In this document: positions 51,802 to 60,617 of the stretch, in pieces
Numbering within the stretch: the stretch's first letter is position 1
How the letters are laid out: each line of letters starts with the position of its first letter
Origin: UBA1181 sp963619325
GTDB taxonomy: Bacteria > Bacteroidota > Bacteroidia > Bacteroidales > Paludibacteraceae
DNA: 64,000 bases
Assembly (NCBI GenBank): GCA_963619325.1
Contig: CAVEVQ010000009.1
Span: forward strand, 5,013 to 69,012
Reading direction: 5' to 3'
Position numbers and translations under genes: made by a program
Notes under the pieces: generated by a model
Database searches by the model: none
What the model was told of the DNA's origin: nothing
The model's input: the letters and a program-made list of their open reading frames with translations, nothing else

Positions 51802-52368
51802 TTATTTGTTATTGAAGCGGTTCATGGTGTCTTGCAGACCTGAAAGACAGAAATTTTTGATGATTTCTTCTGCTATTGGCACTCTTTCTTCTAATTTTTT
51901 TGCCTCCTCGTCATTCCACTCACCTAATACATAATCAATTTGCCCCCCCTTGGGAAAATCGTTGCCGATGCCGAAACGGAGACGAGCGTAATTTTGCGAT
52001 CCGATTTTTGCCTCGATACTCTTGAGACCATTATGGCCGCCTGCGCTTCCGTTGCCTTTCAGGCGAAGGGCCCCAAATGGGATGGAGAGGTCGTCCACGA
52101 TGATAAGGACGTTTTCCACAGGTATTTTTTCTTTATTCATCCAATAGCGTACAGCGTCGCCACTGGCGTTCATATAGGTTGAAGGTTTAAGAAGCAGTAG
52201 TTCAGCGTTTTTCACACGCCCTGTTGCCGTCGAACCATAGCGAGTATGGTCGTCAAAAACAAGGTTGGACGCCTTAGCAAAAGCGTCCAACACTCTAAAT
52301 CCTATATTGTGTCGGGTATTGGCATACTCGTCGCCAATGTTTCCCAAACCCACAATCAAGTATTTCAT
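51802..52368 (-). CDS. pth: Peptidyl-tRNA hydrolase
   Basis: A 188-residue enzyme that frees tRNA from peptidyl-tRNA dropped off the ribosome. The catalytic H20 (NTRHNIGF), N in STYMNASGDAV, D in IVDDLSIPFG, and NGSAGGHNGLKSI are all present; length is standard. It follows rplY by 20 bases, a pairing typical of many bacteria. Confidence 0.95.
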   Translation of the reverse strand: MKYLIVGLGNIGDEYANTRHNIGFRVLDAFAKASNLVFDDHTRYGSTATGRVKNAELLLLKPSTYMNASGDAVRYWMNKEKIPVENVLIIVDDLSIPFGALRLKGNGSAGGHNGLKSIEAKIGSQNYARLRFGIGNDFPKGGQIDYVLGEWNDEEAKKLEERVPIAEEIIKNFCLSGLQDTMNRFNNK

Positions 52369-52388
52369 AAATGATGCTTTAAATCACA

Positions 52389-52961
52389 TTAGTTGGCCGC
52401 ATTACGCGCTGCGCGAGTAGCTTTTACAGATGCGACAACATTAACTTGGCTCGACAAAATTGTCAAATTGTCGAATGAGAGAGCTCCAACCTGAATAGTC
52501 TTGCCCAAACCGAGTTTCTCTACATTAACTTTCAAAATTTCAGGAATGTTCTTGTAGTTGCCCTTAACTTTCAACTTACGCATGTCTTGGCTCAATTTAC
52601 CTCCCAAACGTACACCTTCTGCAAGTCCTTCCAACTTGATAGGAACCTCCATAACAATGTCCTTGTCCTCGTAAACCTCTAAAAAGTCGATGTGGAGGAT
52701 TGAATCCTTTACTGGGTGAAACTGAATTTCCTTCAAGATTGCCTTGTAAGTCTTTCCGTCAATGGTCAAGTTTACCAAGAAGATTTCTGGTGAATAGATC
52801 AACTTGCGTACGTCTGCTGCTGAAACTTGGAAATTGACGTTCTCAGATTTTGATCCGTACAAAATCGCAGGAATTTCTCCGTTTTCTCTGATCGCTTTAA
52901 CGCCTTTCTTTCCGAGGTTCTCTTGGGCTCTCAATGAACCGCTCAAATCATAAGTCTTCAT
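52389..52961 (-). CDS. rplY: 50S ribosomal protein L25 (Ctc type)
   Basis: A 190-residue long-form L25 that binds 5S rRNA. The N-terminal L25 domain (about 5-92; LSGSLRAQENLGKKGVKAIRENGEIPAILYG) is followed by the TL5/Ctc C-terminal beta domain (about 98-180; EVPIKLEGLAEGVRLGGKL). An Ala/Arg-rich tail ends the protein. It is the first gene of the rplY-pth-gltX-waaA operon, with a promoter box at 53056-53063. Confidence 0.95.
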   Translation of the reverse strand: MKTYDLSGSLRAQENLGKKGVKAIRENGEIPAILYGSKSENVNFQVSAADVRKLIYSPEIFLVNLTIDGKTYKAILKEIQFHPVKDSILHIDFLEVYEDKDIVMEVPIKLEGLAEGVRLGGKLSQDMRKLKVKGNYKNIPEILKVNVEKLGLGKTIQVGALSFDNLTILSSQVNVVASVKATRAARNAAN

Positions 52962-53055
52962 TTTGTGTTACTCAAAATTAAGTTTTACAATACGTTCGTA
53001 ATGGCTTAATTTCCCATCACACTTTCTTTTGAACAAATTTTCTAAAAAAGCGGTG

Positions 53056-53063
53056 CAAAGGTA
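53056..53063 (-). promoter_or_regulatory. -7 box of the rplY operon
   Basis: Minus-strand TACCTTTG followed by CACCG, about 95 bases before the rplY ATG. A long T run on the plus strand (53065-53074) lies just upstream; the -33 element is unclear. Confidence 0.5.
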
Positions 53064-53175
53064 CTTTTTTTTTTCGAATTATCATAGTATTATGTTCATC
53101 TCATTGCGATGTTGAGCTTTTTTTCTCTTCGGACGTGAAGTGTGGTTTGCAATGTGTGCCTCCTATACTCAGCGT

Positions 53176-56124
53176 TTATTGCAGCAACGCTTTCCAATCG
53201 TCTATGTTCAACGTGTCGAATGGATTGTTTTGACCGATGAAAGAGTTTGCTATATTTCTTTTTTTCTCTTGTAGGAGAAGAACTTTTTCTTCAACGGTGC
53301 CTTTCATAATGAAGCGATATACAAACACGTTGCGCATTTGTCCGATGCGGTAGGCGCGGTCTTCTGCTTGCTGCTCTGCTGCGGGGTTCCACCATGGGTC
53401 TATTAAAAAAACATAATCGGCTGCCGTAAGATTGAGACCGACACCCCCTGCTTTTAGTGAGATGAGGAAACAAAATGTCTCGGGATTGTTTTGAAACTGG
53501 TTGACTTGTGCCTCTCGGTCTTGGGTTGCTCCAGTTACTTTTGAGTATTGGAAGCCCTCTTCTTTCAATGCTGTCTCTATTATTTCCAAGAAACGAACGA
53601 AACTTGAAAACACTAACACTTTATGCCCTTCTTCTTTCAGACTTTTCAATCGTCGCACAATCTCTTCAACTTTATTGGATGTAATGCTCGATTTCTCGTC
53701 AACAAGTGATACTTGGTTTGCCAATTGTCGCAGCATTGTTAAAGAAGAGAGTGCCATGGTCATTGTCTGTGGTTTGCCGAAGCGAAGAATCTCATCCATC
53801 AGTGTGTTGCGGACTGCGTTTTTCTGCTTTTCATAGTAAGATTTATGCTCTTCGCTCATCTCGCAGAACACCTCCATTGTGTATTTGTCCGGCAATTCTT
53901 TTGCTACCTCCTTTTTTGTTCTTCTTAGCAGAAAAGGCTTGATGATTGCCCTTAGCAAACTTTCACGTTGTGCGTCTTTCTCTTTTTGTATAGGTTGTTC
54001 AAAGAAGTTGTGGAAATAGTGTTGTGTGCCTAAGATATCTCGGTTGCAGAGGTTCATCTGTGCCCATAAGTCTGTCATTCCGTTTTCAATCGGAGTTCCG
54101 GTAACGCAGAAAACATGTCGGGCATTAATCTGCACAACGGCCTTGTAGGTGAGAGAAGAGGGATTCTTCAGGTTCTGACTTTCATCAAAGATGGCACATT
54201 CAAAATTACACTCTTTCAAGAAGTTAATGTCTTTTCGGAGAATTCCGTATGTGGTGAAGACAAGGTTGTAGTGGGCGAAAATCTTACCTATTTGTGGGGA
54301 TTGTATACGTCGATCTCCGGTATGCACATAATGAGTCAACGAGGGTGCAAATTTCTTCTTTTCATTGATCCAATTGAAAACCAACGACGAGGGTACTACT
54401 ACGAGTGTGGGAGCTTTGTTGCCTTCTTTATCTGTCTCTGCATCAGAGTGTTGTGTTTGTGATGAATCAGCTATGGGTTGATCGAAAAAGGTGGGTTCGT
54501 TGCTTTCGTATATCCATTGTGGTTGCTTGTAGACTTCCTTTTGAATTTTCTTTTGTGGGTAGATTTTGCGCAAAAACGATAGTATTTGCAGTGTCTTACC
54601 TAATCCCATATCGTCAGCCAAGCAACCGCCATAGCTCATTTGGTAGAGTTTTACCAACCAAGAGTAACCTATGACTTGATATTCGCGTAAAGTGGCATTG
54701 ATGCCTTCCGGTACGATTTCTGGTTCTTCCAAAGTGAGACGGATGGCTTTGCTTTGCGAAAAGCCGTCGCTCATCAGTCCTAACAGCGATCTGCGTATCT
54801 TTAAAGTGTCACCCTTGGATGTTCTCTGCATCAAGTCTGAATATTTTGAGAAGACCTCCTCGGGAAGAACGATACTTCTTCCGTCCTCCAACTTATAGAT
54901 GCGTTCTCCGGACGCGATGTGATTGCGTAGTTTTGCGATTGGAATGTGCAAGTCTCCGACGCATACCTCACCTTTCAACTCAAACCAATCCATGTCCACT
55001 TCGGTGATTTCCGCATGGAATGATATTGGTTCTAATATGAAAGTGTGCTCACTAAGTTCTTGTCGGATTTCAAACGCTTTCAAGGCTTCTTTGTTGCCTA
55101 TCAAAAAGTTGACAATAGATACCTCCTTGGTCTTGTTGGGATTTATAAAGAAATATTTGTTTATTTCATATAACCCTAATTTTTTTATAAAATTTATGTG
55201 TCTCTGTTCAGAATCTATATTGCGATTTTCTATCGTTATCTGGTATGAGTTATTTTCTTCTAAAATATTGACGAATCGTTTTTCCGTAGCATCTATTTCA
55301 ATACAAAAGTCTCCATATTGAAAATTCAGACGGAGGGCTGGCAAGCGGTCTAAATTCTCGACAAGGGTTAATATAGGGTGTGGTTCGTCATGAGATTCTT
55401 TTAACGAAAAGCCCTCTATGATGACGTGGTCTTCTTGCTCTACAGCCTTTTTGACGAATGTGTCTAAGTATGTTTTTAAATTTTTGGAAGGCACTTCAAC
55501 ATACTCTTTGTTCAAGAATGTTGAGACACGTTTGAAACTATTTTGTGAATGGATGTAAAGTCGGTTGTGAAGAATGTAGCAAGCAGGTTCTTTTGATAAG
55601 ACAACTAAGTCTTTGGGTTGGTATTTCTGGGTGATGGGTTTTAATCCGTCCTTTTCATTCAAAAGTAGGGAATAATGAAGAATCCCTTCTTTCATTAAGA
55701 ATTGAGTAGTTGTCTTGTCAAAGTCTGAGTTGGTGAACACTCTGTCTGATTCATATATCGTTGAGAACGATTTGTCTTTGTGAAAGACAGGTATTTCGTA
55801 TTGGCGTGCGAGGTTGGCTAATTTGTAGTTGGCTCGTTCGACCGCTTGGATGATTAGTTCGTAGTTAGGAAAATTCGGTGCGAATTTCTTTTGAAATTCG
55901 GTGACGGTTAATTTCTCACGTACGAACAATTTAAGTATATGGGGTTCTCTCGTGCACTCGTATGCTTCGACTGCTTTCCATTGTAACTCTGACAGTTCCT
56001 CCTTGTTGGAGTTCGTCTTTGTAGGAAAATAGGAAATGGGGTATGACTTATTTTTTTCATCTAAGACGACGGGACGCAAAATGTGGCTCCACAGAGGGTG
56101 GTCGACTAAAAGCAGGGCAAACAT
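53176..56124 (-). CDS. SNF2/SWI2-family DNA helicase-like ATPase
   Basis: A 982-residue protein whose last 500 residues form a complete SNF2 ATPase: Walker A in GGCLADDMGLGKTLQ, motif Ia VVVPSSLVFNWINEKKKF, the DEAH-like FDESQNLKN, VTGTPIENGMTDLWAQM, SLKAGGVGLNLTAADYV and DPWWNPAAEQQAEDRAYRIGQ. The N-terminal half is beta-rich and Bacteroidales-specific, starting MFALLLVDHPLWSHIL. No Zn-finger SWIM motif is visible. Such stand-alone bacterial SNF2 proteins, including RapA-like ones, remodel protein-DNA or polymerase complexes; the specific target is unknown. It is a single gene between prs and the rplY operon. No restriction or defence partner is adjacent. Confidence 0.88.
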   Translation of the reverse strand: MFALLLVDHPLWSHILRPVVLDEKNKSYPISYFPTKTNSNKEELSELQWKAVEAYECTREPHILKLFVREKLTVTEFQKKFAPNFPNYELIIQAVERANYKLANLARQYEIPVFHKDKSFSTIYESDRVFTNSDFDKTTTQFLMKEGILHYSLLLNEKDGLKPITQKYQPKDLVVLSKEPACYILHNRLYIHSQNSFKRVSTFLNKEYVEVPSKNLKTYLDTFVKKAVEQEDHVIIEGFSLKESHDEPHPILTLVENLDRLPALRLNFQYGDFCIEIDATEKRFVNILEENNSYQITIENRNIDSEQRHINFIKKLGLYEINKYFFINPNKTKEVSIVNFLIGNKEALKAFEIRQELSEHTFILEPISFHAEITEVDMDWFELKGEVCVGDLHIPIAKLRNHIASGERIYKLEDGRSIVLPEEVFSKYSDLMQRTSKGDTLKIRRSLLGLMSDGFSQSKAIRLTLEEPEIVPEGINATLREYQVIGYSWLVKLYQMSYGGCLADDMGLGKTLQILSFLRKIYPQKKIQKEVYKQPQWIYESNEPTFFDQPIADSSQTQHSDAETDKEGNKAPTLVVVPSSLVFNWINEKKKFAPSLTHYVHTGDRRIQSPQIGKIFAHYNLVFTTYGILRKDINFLKECNFECAIFDESQNLKNPSSLTYKAVVQINARHVFCVTGTPIENGMTDLWAQMNLCNRDILGTQHYFHNFFEQPIQKEKDAQRESLLRAIIKPFLLRRTKKEVAKELPDKYTMEVFCEMSEEHKSYYEKQKNAVRNTLMDEILRFGKPQTMTMALSSLTMLRQLANQVSLVDEKSSITSNKVEEIVRRLKSLKEEGHKVLVFSSFVRFLEIIETALKEEGFQYSKVTGATQDREAQVNQFQNNPETFCFLISLKAGGVGLNLTAADYVFLIDPWWNPAAEQQAEDRAYRIGQMRNVFVYRFIMKGTVEEKVLLLQEKKRNIANSFIGQNNPFDTLNIDDWKALLQ

Positions 56125-56168
56125 AGAATGAGAGAGATGTGATTTTAAGTTTCGATTGGTGATTTGAC

Positions 56169-56207
56169 AAAAAAGGCTGAAAGCAGAAATGCCGCCTTCA
56201 GCCTTTT
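56169..56207 (-). terminator. Terminator of prs
   Basis: AAAAGGCTGAA (56171-56181) pairs with TTCAGCCTTTT (56197-56207); the minus strand reads into TTTTTTG. Confidence 0.8.
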
Positions 56208-56224
56208 GTTTATCCTAACAAAAT

Positions 56225-57166
56225 TTATTTAGTGAGGTAGTTCTCGCTGATTGATCTGTTGTCGAGGACACGTTGGATAGTGTCGGCGAACAAAGATGCG
56301 ACAGAGAGAATGTGAGCCTTTTTACATGTCTTGTGGAATGGAATGGAGTTCGTGAATACGATTTCTTCTAAAGCAGAATCGTCTACGCGTGAACTTGCAG
56401 GGTCAGACATAACGGCGTGGGTAACGACGGCACGTACTGATTTTGCACCAGCGTTGGCGAATAGCCCTGCGGCTTTTGTGAGCGTGCCTGCGGTGTCCAC
56501 CATATCGTCAAGAATAACGACATTTTTGCCTTTTACATCGCCGATGATAGTCATTTCGCTAACTACGTTGGCTTTTTCTCTGCTCTTGTGGCAAAGCACC
56601 ATCGGACAACCGAGGTATTTAGAGTATGAGTTAGCGCGCTTTGAACCGCCGACATCGGGAGAAGCAATGACGAGGTTCTCCAACTTGAGTGATTGAATGT
56701 ATGGCAAAAATACAGTAGAGGCGTAAAGATGATCTACAGGAATGTCGAAAAATCCTTGTATCTGGTCTGCGTGAAGATCCATGGTGATGAGGCGGTCTAT
56801 ACCCGCTGTAGTCAACATATCTGCAACTAATTTGGCTCCGATGGCAACACGCGGTTTGTCTTTACGATCTTGTCTTGCCCAACCGAAATAAGGGATTACG
56901 GCAACGATTTTGTAGGCTGATGCGCGCTTCGCTGCGTCAACCATCAACAAGAGTTCCATCAAATTGTCGGCGGTTGGCACTGTCGACTGCACTAAGAACA
57001 CATAGCGTCCACGAACGGACTCTTCGTAAGAAACTCCAAACTCGCCATCTGCAAATTTTTGCAAATTGATTCTACCCAATTCGCAACCTAAGTGGTTACA
57101 AATCTCTTCTGCCAAATATCTTGTGTTTGATCCGGCAAAGACTGTAAAAGGATGTTGACTGTCCAT
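56225..57166 (-). CDS. prs: Ribose-phosphate pyrophosphokinase
   Basis: Makes phosphoribosyl pyrophosphate from ribose 5-phosphate and ATP for nucleotide, His and Trp synthesis. The start at 57166 (MDSQHPFTVFAG) gives 313 residues, the family length. Motifs: GRINLQKFADGE, QSTVPTADNLMELLLMVDA, the metal-binding DLHADQIQGFF, and the PRPP loop VVILDDMVDTAGTL. It is convergent with nothing and divergent from the Fur-family gene; TAACTTTG at 57209-57216 is a possible -7 box. The terminator at 56169 ends it. Confidence 0.95.
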   Translation of the reverse strand: MDSQHPFTVFAGSNTRYLAEEICNHLGCELGRINLQKFADGEFGVSYEESVRGRYVFLVQSTVPTADNLMELLLMVDAAKRASAYKIVAVIPYFGWARQDRKDKPRVAIGAKLVADMLTTAGIDRLITMDLHADQIQGFFDIPVDHLYASTVFLPYIQSLKLENLVIASPDVGGSKRANSYSKYLGCPMVLCHKSREKANVVSEMTIIGDVKGKNVVILDDMVDTAGTLTKAAGLFANAGAKSVRAVVTHAVMSDPASSRVDDSALEEIVFTNSIPFHKTCKKAHILSVASLFADTIQRVLDNRSISENYLTK

Positions 57167-57228
57167 TGACTTTATTTTTGGAATAAAATTTGTCGTTTTT
57201 TGTTTCTGCAAAGTTAGTAGAATTTTTG

Positions 57229-57260
57229 TTTGCTTGTTGTTTTTATGTGGGGTATTTTTG
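57229..57260 (+). promoter_or_regulatory. Promoter of the Fur-family gene
   Basis: TTTG (57229-57232), 20 bases, TATTTTTG (57253-57260), 33 bases before the ATG at 57294. Confidence 0.6.
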
Positions 57261-57293
57261 TGTTGTAGTTTTTGAAATTTTCTTTTTGCGTCT

Positions 57294-57728
57294 ATGGAAT
57301 CGTGCGACAAAGTTTTTGAGAAGGCAAAAATTCGAAATACGGCCGTCCGTCAGTTAGTGTGGAAGGCTGTCTCTGAATTTGACTATGCGTTCTCATTGGC
57401 GGATTTAGAATCGAAGCTCGTCACTGTTGATAAGTCCTCCTTGTTTCGTACGCTTACGCTTTTCAAAGAAAGGGAGTTGTTGCATGAGGTAGACGATGGT
57501 TCTGGCTCTGTAAAATATTGTGTGTGTGATTGTTGTGATGAATTTGACGAACATAGACATCATCAACATCATGTGCATATCACATGCGTTGTTTGCAAGA
57601 AAACATTCTGCCTGAAGAAACTTACTATTCCATTAGTGAATATTCCTAAAGATTTTGAAGTGGAGGAAATTAATTATGTCGTAAAGGGTGTTTGTGCAAA
57701 ATGTCGTAAAAAACATAGTCAGGAGTAA
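57294..57728 (+). CDS. Fur-family metal-dependent regulator
   Basis: A 144-residue repressor. The winged-helix N-terminal half (about 10-70) contains RNTAVRQLVWKAVSEFDYAFSLADLESKL and the recognition-helix area VDKSSLFRTLTLFKER. The C-terminal half holds a His cluster DEHRHHQHHVHITC and two structural zinc pairs, C98/C101 (CVVC) and C134/C137 (CAKC). A short CVCDCC run at 76-81 is unusual. The many histidines and cysteines favour a zinc sensor (Zur-like) over iron or peroxide sensing, but this is inference. No target operator is identified; prs is divergent. Confidence 0.85.
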   Translation: MESCDKVFEKAKIRNTAVRQLVWKAVSEFDYAFSLADLESKLVTVDKSSLFRTLTLFKERELLHEVDDGSGSVKYCVCDCCDEFDEHRHHQHHVHITCVVCKKTFCLKKLTIPLVNIPKDFEVEEINYVVKGVCAKCRKKHSQE

Positions 57729-57907
57729 TATCCCCACATTCCCTGTGTTTATGTAGATTCTTTTTGTCGTTAATTCTATAATTAGTGTTTTTATTTATAA
57801 CGTTGTTAAATAAATTGAAAAAGACGTCGTTAATAAGTTAAAATACATTAATTTTGAACCATTATTGTTGAATTTGAAATGATGATGATTGAAGAAAATA
57901 GGTAAAA

Positions 57908-59425
57908 ATGTCGGGGAAAAAGAAAATCTTGATTATCGGAGGAGGCGTTGCAGGAATGTCTGCCGGTATCTATGCGCAGACGAATGGTTTTGATTCGATT
58001 GTTGTAGAAAAACATAGCATACCGGGTGGTATTTGCACCGCTTGGTATCGTAAACGTTATAAGTTCGATTATAGCATTCAGTGGTTGGTCGGCACAAAAG
58101 AAGGGGCGTTCCATGATACAATGTGGGAAACGGGTATTTTGGATGATACTGTTAAGGTGCTTAATTCCGATATACATAATAAAAACGTAGACAAGAATGG
58201 AGCGGATTTTATTATCTATACCAAGGTGAGGAGATGGCGTCGTTACCTCCTGAGAATGGCTCCCGAGGATTTCATCGCTATCAACCGATTGTGTCGAGAT
58301 ATTCGTTGGGCGTCCCACCTTCGTCCGTTCGACATCGCACCTGCCTTGCGAAATCCTTGGCATTATATAAAGGCTCTTTATCATTGTTGGCCTTCTCTTT
58401 ACATGGCTTTGCGTCATAAGGGTAAGACTTTTCAAGAATATATCGACTCTCTGCATTTTAAGAATACGTATCTTCGAAGTAGAATGTTGCAGATTTATGG
58501 CGAAAACAACTTCTCTGCTTACGCTTTCTTGCTCATCATGGGGTGGTATCTGCGTAAAAATGCGGGCTATCCGATGGGTGGCTCTTTAGGTGTTGCAGAA
58601 CGTATGCAGAAGAAATACGAGTCGCTCGGTGGCCAGTTCCTCTTCAAAAAGGAGGTTGAAGAAATTTTGGTGGAAAATGGCAAGGCAAAGGGTGTGCGAC
58701 TGAAGGATGGAACTGTCATGGAGGCGGACTATGTGATCAGTGCTGCCGATGGATATTCAACCTTGTATAATATGCTAAAGGGAAAGTTCAACTCGAAGAA
58801 GATCGAGCAGGCTTATAAAAACTGGCATCGTTTTTCGTCTATTGTGCAGGTCTCTTTCGGAATCAACAAGAAAATTGTAACTGACTATCATATTCAGGTG
58901 GTTCTGGCGCAAGGTGAGAAAATCGGTAGCACGACAATCTCCCATAGTTATCGTGTGCTGAATTACGACTTTGATTCAAGTATGGCTCCCGAAAATAAAA
59001 CTGCGATTGTCTTTCGCTACGAGAGTCCGTATGAGTTGTGGGAGAATATGACGGACGAGGAGTATAAGGCAGAAAAGCATTTGATTGAAAAGGATGTCCG
59101 CCGACTTTTAGAGAAACATTATCCGGGCAGTTCTGATCTTATCGAGGTTACGGATGTCGCTACACCTCGCACGACGATTCGTTATACAGGTGCGTGGAAA
59201 GGTGCTTATGAAGGTTTTCTGCCTACACCTAAAAATGTGATTGAACAATTAGACCAGAAACTGCCTAATTTGGATCATTTCTATATGGCGGGTCAATGGC
59301 TCTTCCCAGGTGGCGGAATACCTCCATCTGTTGAATCTGGAAAATGGGCGATTCAGCTGATTTGCAGAGATGAGAATGTGCGGTTTCGAGCAAAACAAAG
59401 ACATAACCCGTTTAGTAAGAAATAG
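57908..59425 (+). CDS. Phytoene-dehydrogenase/retinol-saturase-like FAD oxidoreductase
   Basis: A 505-residue flavoprotein of the CrtI/amine-oxidase superfamily. The FAD dinucleotide fold is at the start (KKILIIGGGVAGMSAGIYAQ, followed by VVEKHSIPGGICTAW), and the C-terminal FAD motif reads FYMAGQWLFPGGGIPPSVESG. The middle part has AYAFLLIMGWYL and GYPMGGSLGVAERMQ, typical of the NAD(P)/FAD-dependent group related to all-trans-retinol 13,14-reductase. There are no carotenoid genes nearby, so the substrate is unknown. A TAATTTTG box lies at 57849-57856, and two similar CGTTGTTAA / CGTCGTTAA repeats lie at 57801 and 57825. Confidence 0.85.
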   Translation: MSGKKKILIIGGGVAGMSAGIYAQTNGFDSIVVEKHSIPGGICTAWYRKRYKFDYSIQWLVGTKEGAFHDTMWETGILDDTVKVLNSDIHNKNVDKNGADFIIYTKVRRWRRYLLRMAPEDFIAINRLCRDIRWASHLRPFDIAPALRNPWHYIKALYHCWPSLYMALRHKGKTFQEYIDSLHFKNTYLRSRMLQIYGENNFSAYAFLLIMGWYLRKNAGYPMGGSLGVAERMQKKYESLGGQFLFKKEVEEILVENGKAKGVRLKDGTVMEADYVISAADGYSTLYNMLKGKFNSKKIEQAYKNWHRFSSIVQVSFGINKKIVTDYHIQVVLAQGEKIGSTTISHSYRVLNYDFDSSMAPENKTAIVFRYESPYELWENMTDEEYKAEKHLIEKDVRRLLEKHYPGSSDLIEVTDVATPRTTIRYTGAWKGAYEGFLPTPKNVIEQLDQKLPNLDHFYMAGQWLFPGGGIPPSVESGKWAIQLICRDENVRFRAKQRHNPFSKK

Positions 59426-59473
59426 GGGGGAAACAAGTTTTTTTAGTAGAAGGGAAACGTATGGCGAAGTAGT

Positions 59474-60466
59474 TTATGCGTTTCCTTTCTGTTTTTTGTT
59501 GATGAAAGGTAGAACTAAGGAACAACCAAAGCCGACAACGCAGTTGACAATGATTTCAACTAAATGGGCGAGGATGGCAAATGTGCCAGCTTGTGTGGCT
59601 GTTACGCCATAGATCATCAATGCCTGTATAGTCATGAATTCGTAGGTCCCGATGCCTCCCTGTACGGGAACTATCATCCCTAATGCTCCAAAAACGTAGG
59701 TGACCAAACCTGTTTCTATGGTGAGTCGCTCCGTGAAATCGAACATCCAGAAACTACAAAAGAGCATGAAAAAGTAAATGACGAAAATAAAGATGGAGTA
59801 GAATAAGAAGAGAGCCTTGTTCTTGACTTTTGTAAACGATTTAAGTCCATTCCAGACTCCCTTTCCCAAATCTCTTCCTTTTTGAAAGATTTTCCATGTC
59901 AATATCTTTTTCCAAAAGAAAATGACTCCTAAAATGAATGCTAAAATGATTATCCATATTATAGGATTGGAGAGAATCCCCGAGATTTTTTCTATGATGT
60001 GAACGTCTGAAAGTATATTTCGAAAAACTTCATATTCGGCTACGATGGTGAAAAAAACAATGAGCAAGGTTACTAACATATCGAAAGCGCGTTCGGTGAT
60101 GACCGTCCCAAAAAGTTCGCTCATCGGAATCTTCTCGTACTTTTTGAGTACGCCACAGCGAGCTACCTCGCCGGCGCGAGGAAAGATATGGTTGACAAAA
60201 TAGCCAAACATTACCGCGCAAAAGGTGTTTTTCATGGCAGGTTTTTGCGCTACGGGTTCAATCAGCATGTTCCAACGTAAAGCTCGCACCCAACTGCTCA
60301 GCAAGCAAAGCAAGATAGGAACTATGACGTATCCCCATTTTGCCGAGTGAAAGATAGTACGCATCTCGTTCAAATCCAACTGCTTGTAAACAAAATAGAA
60401 GACGAGAATGCCTAATCCTAAAGAGATGATGATTTGTATAATGTCTTTGCTTTTGATATTTTCCAT
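59474..60466 (-). CDS. YbhN/LPG-synthase-transmembrane-domain flippase-like protein
   Basis: A 330-residue membrane protein with about eight to nine hydrophobic segments and the basic segments PRAGEVARCGVLKKYEKIP and ERAFDMLVTLLIVFFTI, which are the hallmarks of the lysylphosphatidylglycerol-synthase transmembrane (UPF0104/YbhN) family. The C-terminal PVQGGIGTYEFMTIQALMIYGV is also typical. The start at 60466 (MENIKSKDIIQ) was chosen over an upstream in-frame ATG that would span the promoter. Its lipid or polyprenyl substrate is unknown, and there is no catalytic LPG-synthase domain. It is divergent from rsmA. Confidence 0.85.
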   Translation of the reverse strand: MENIKSKDIIQIIISLGLGILVFYFVYKQLDLNEMRTIFHSAKWGYVIVPILLCLLSSWVRALRWNMLIEPVAQKPAMKNTFCAVMFGYFVNHIFPRAGEVARCGVLKKYEKIPMSELFGTVITERAFDMLVTLLIVFFTIVAEYEVFRNILSDVHIIEKISGILSNPIIWIIILAFILGVIFFWKKILTWKIFQKGRDLGKGVWNGLKSFTKVKNKALFLFYSIFIFVIYFFMLFCSFWMFDFTERLTIETGLVTYVFGALGMIVPVQGGIGTYEFMTIQALMIYGVTATQAGTFAILAHLVEIIVNCVVGFGCSLVLPFINKKQKGNA

Positions 60467-60488
60467 GTTGTTGATTCTTTCGTGCCCA

Positions 60489-60518
60489 CAAAGGTAAACA
60501 ATTCTTTGCTTTTGCAAA
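60489..60518 (-). promoter_or_regulatory. Promoter of the YbhN-like gene
   Basis: Minus-strand TTTG (60515-60518), 18 bases, TACCTTTG (60489-60496), 23 bases before the ATG at 60466. Its -33 box is half of the palindrome TTTGCAAA (60511-60518). Confidence 0.7.
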
Positions 60519-60541
60519 TTGATAAAATTTTTCTAATTTTG
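60511..60541 (+). promoter_or_regulatory. Promoter of rsmA-corA-obgE
   Basis: TTTG (60511-60514), 19 bases, TAATTTTG (60534-60541), 76 bases before the rsmA ATG. Its -33 box is the other half of the palindrome TTTGCAAA. Confidence 0.7.
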
Positions 60542-60617
60542 TCTTCGGCTAATGCGAGAACAAGGAAAGTTGCAAAAGTTCGAACAAAAGAGTAGAAAAC
60601 GATAAAGCCGATGGAAG

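Noticed and set aside
53176..56124. SNF2 helicase considered as part of a phage-defence system
   Set aside because: Its neighbours are prs and a ribosomal-protein operon, with no nuclease, methylase or other defence partner; the Rpn-like gene is 10 kb away in a different transcript.
57848..58456. A 202-codon minus-strand frame opposite the FAD oxidoreductase gene
   Set aside because: Antisense shadow covering the FAD-binding region of a clear gene; no family features.
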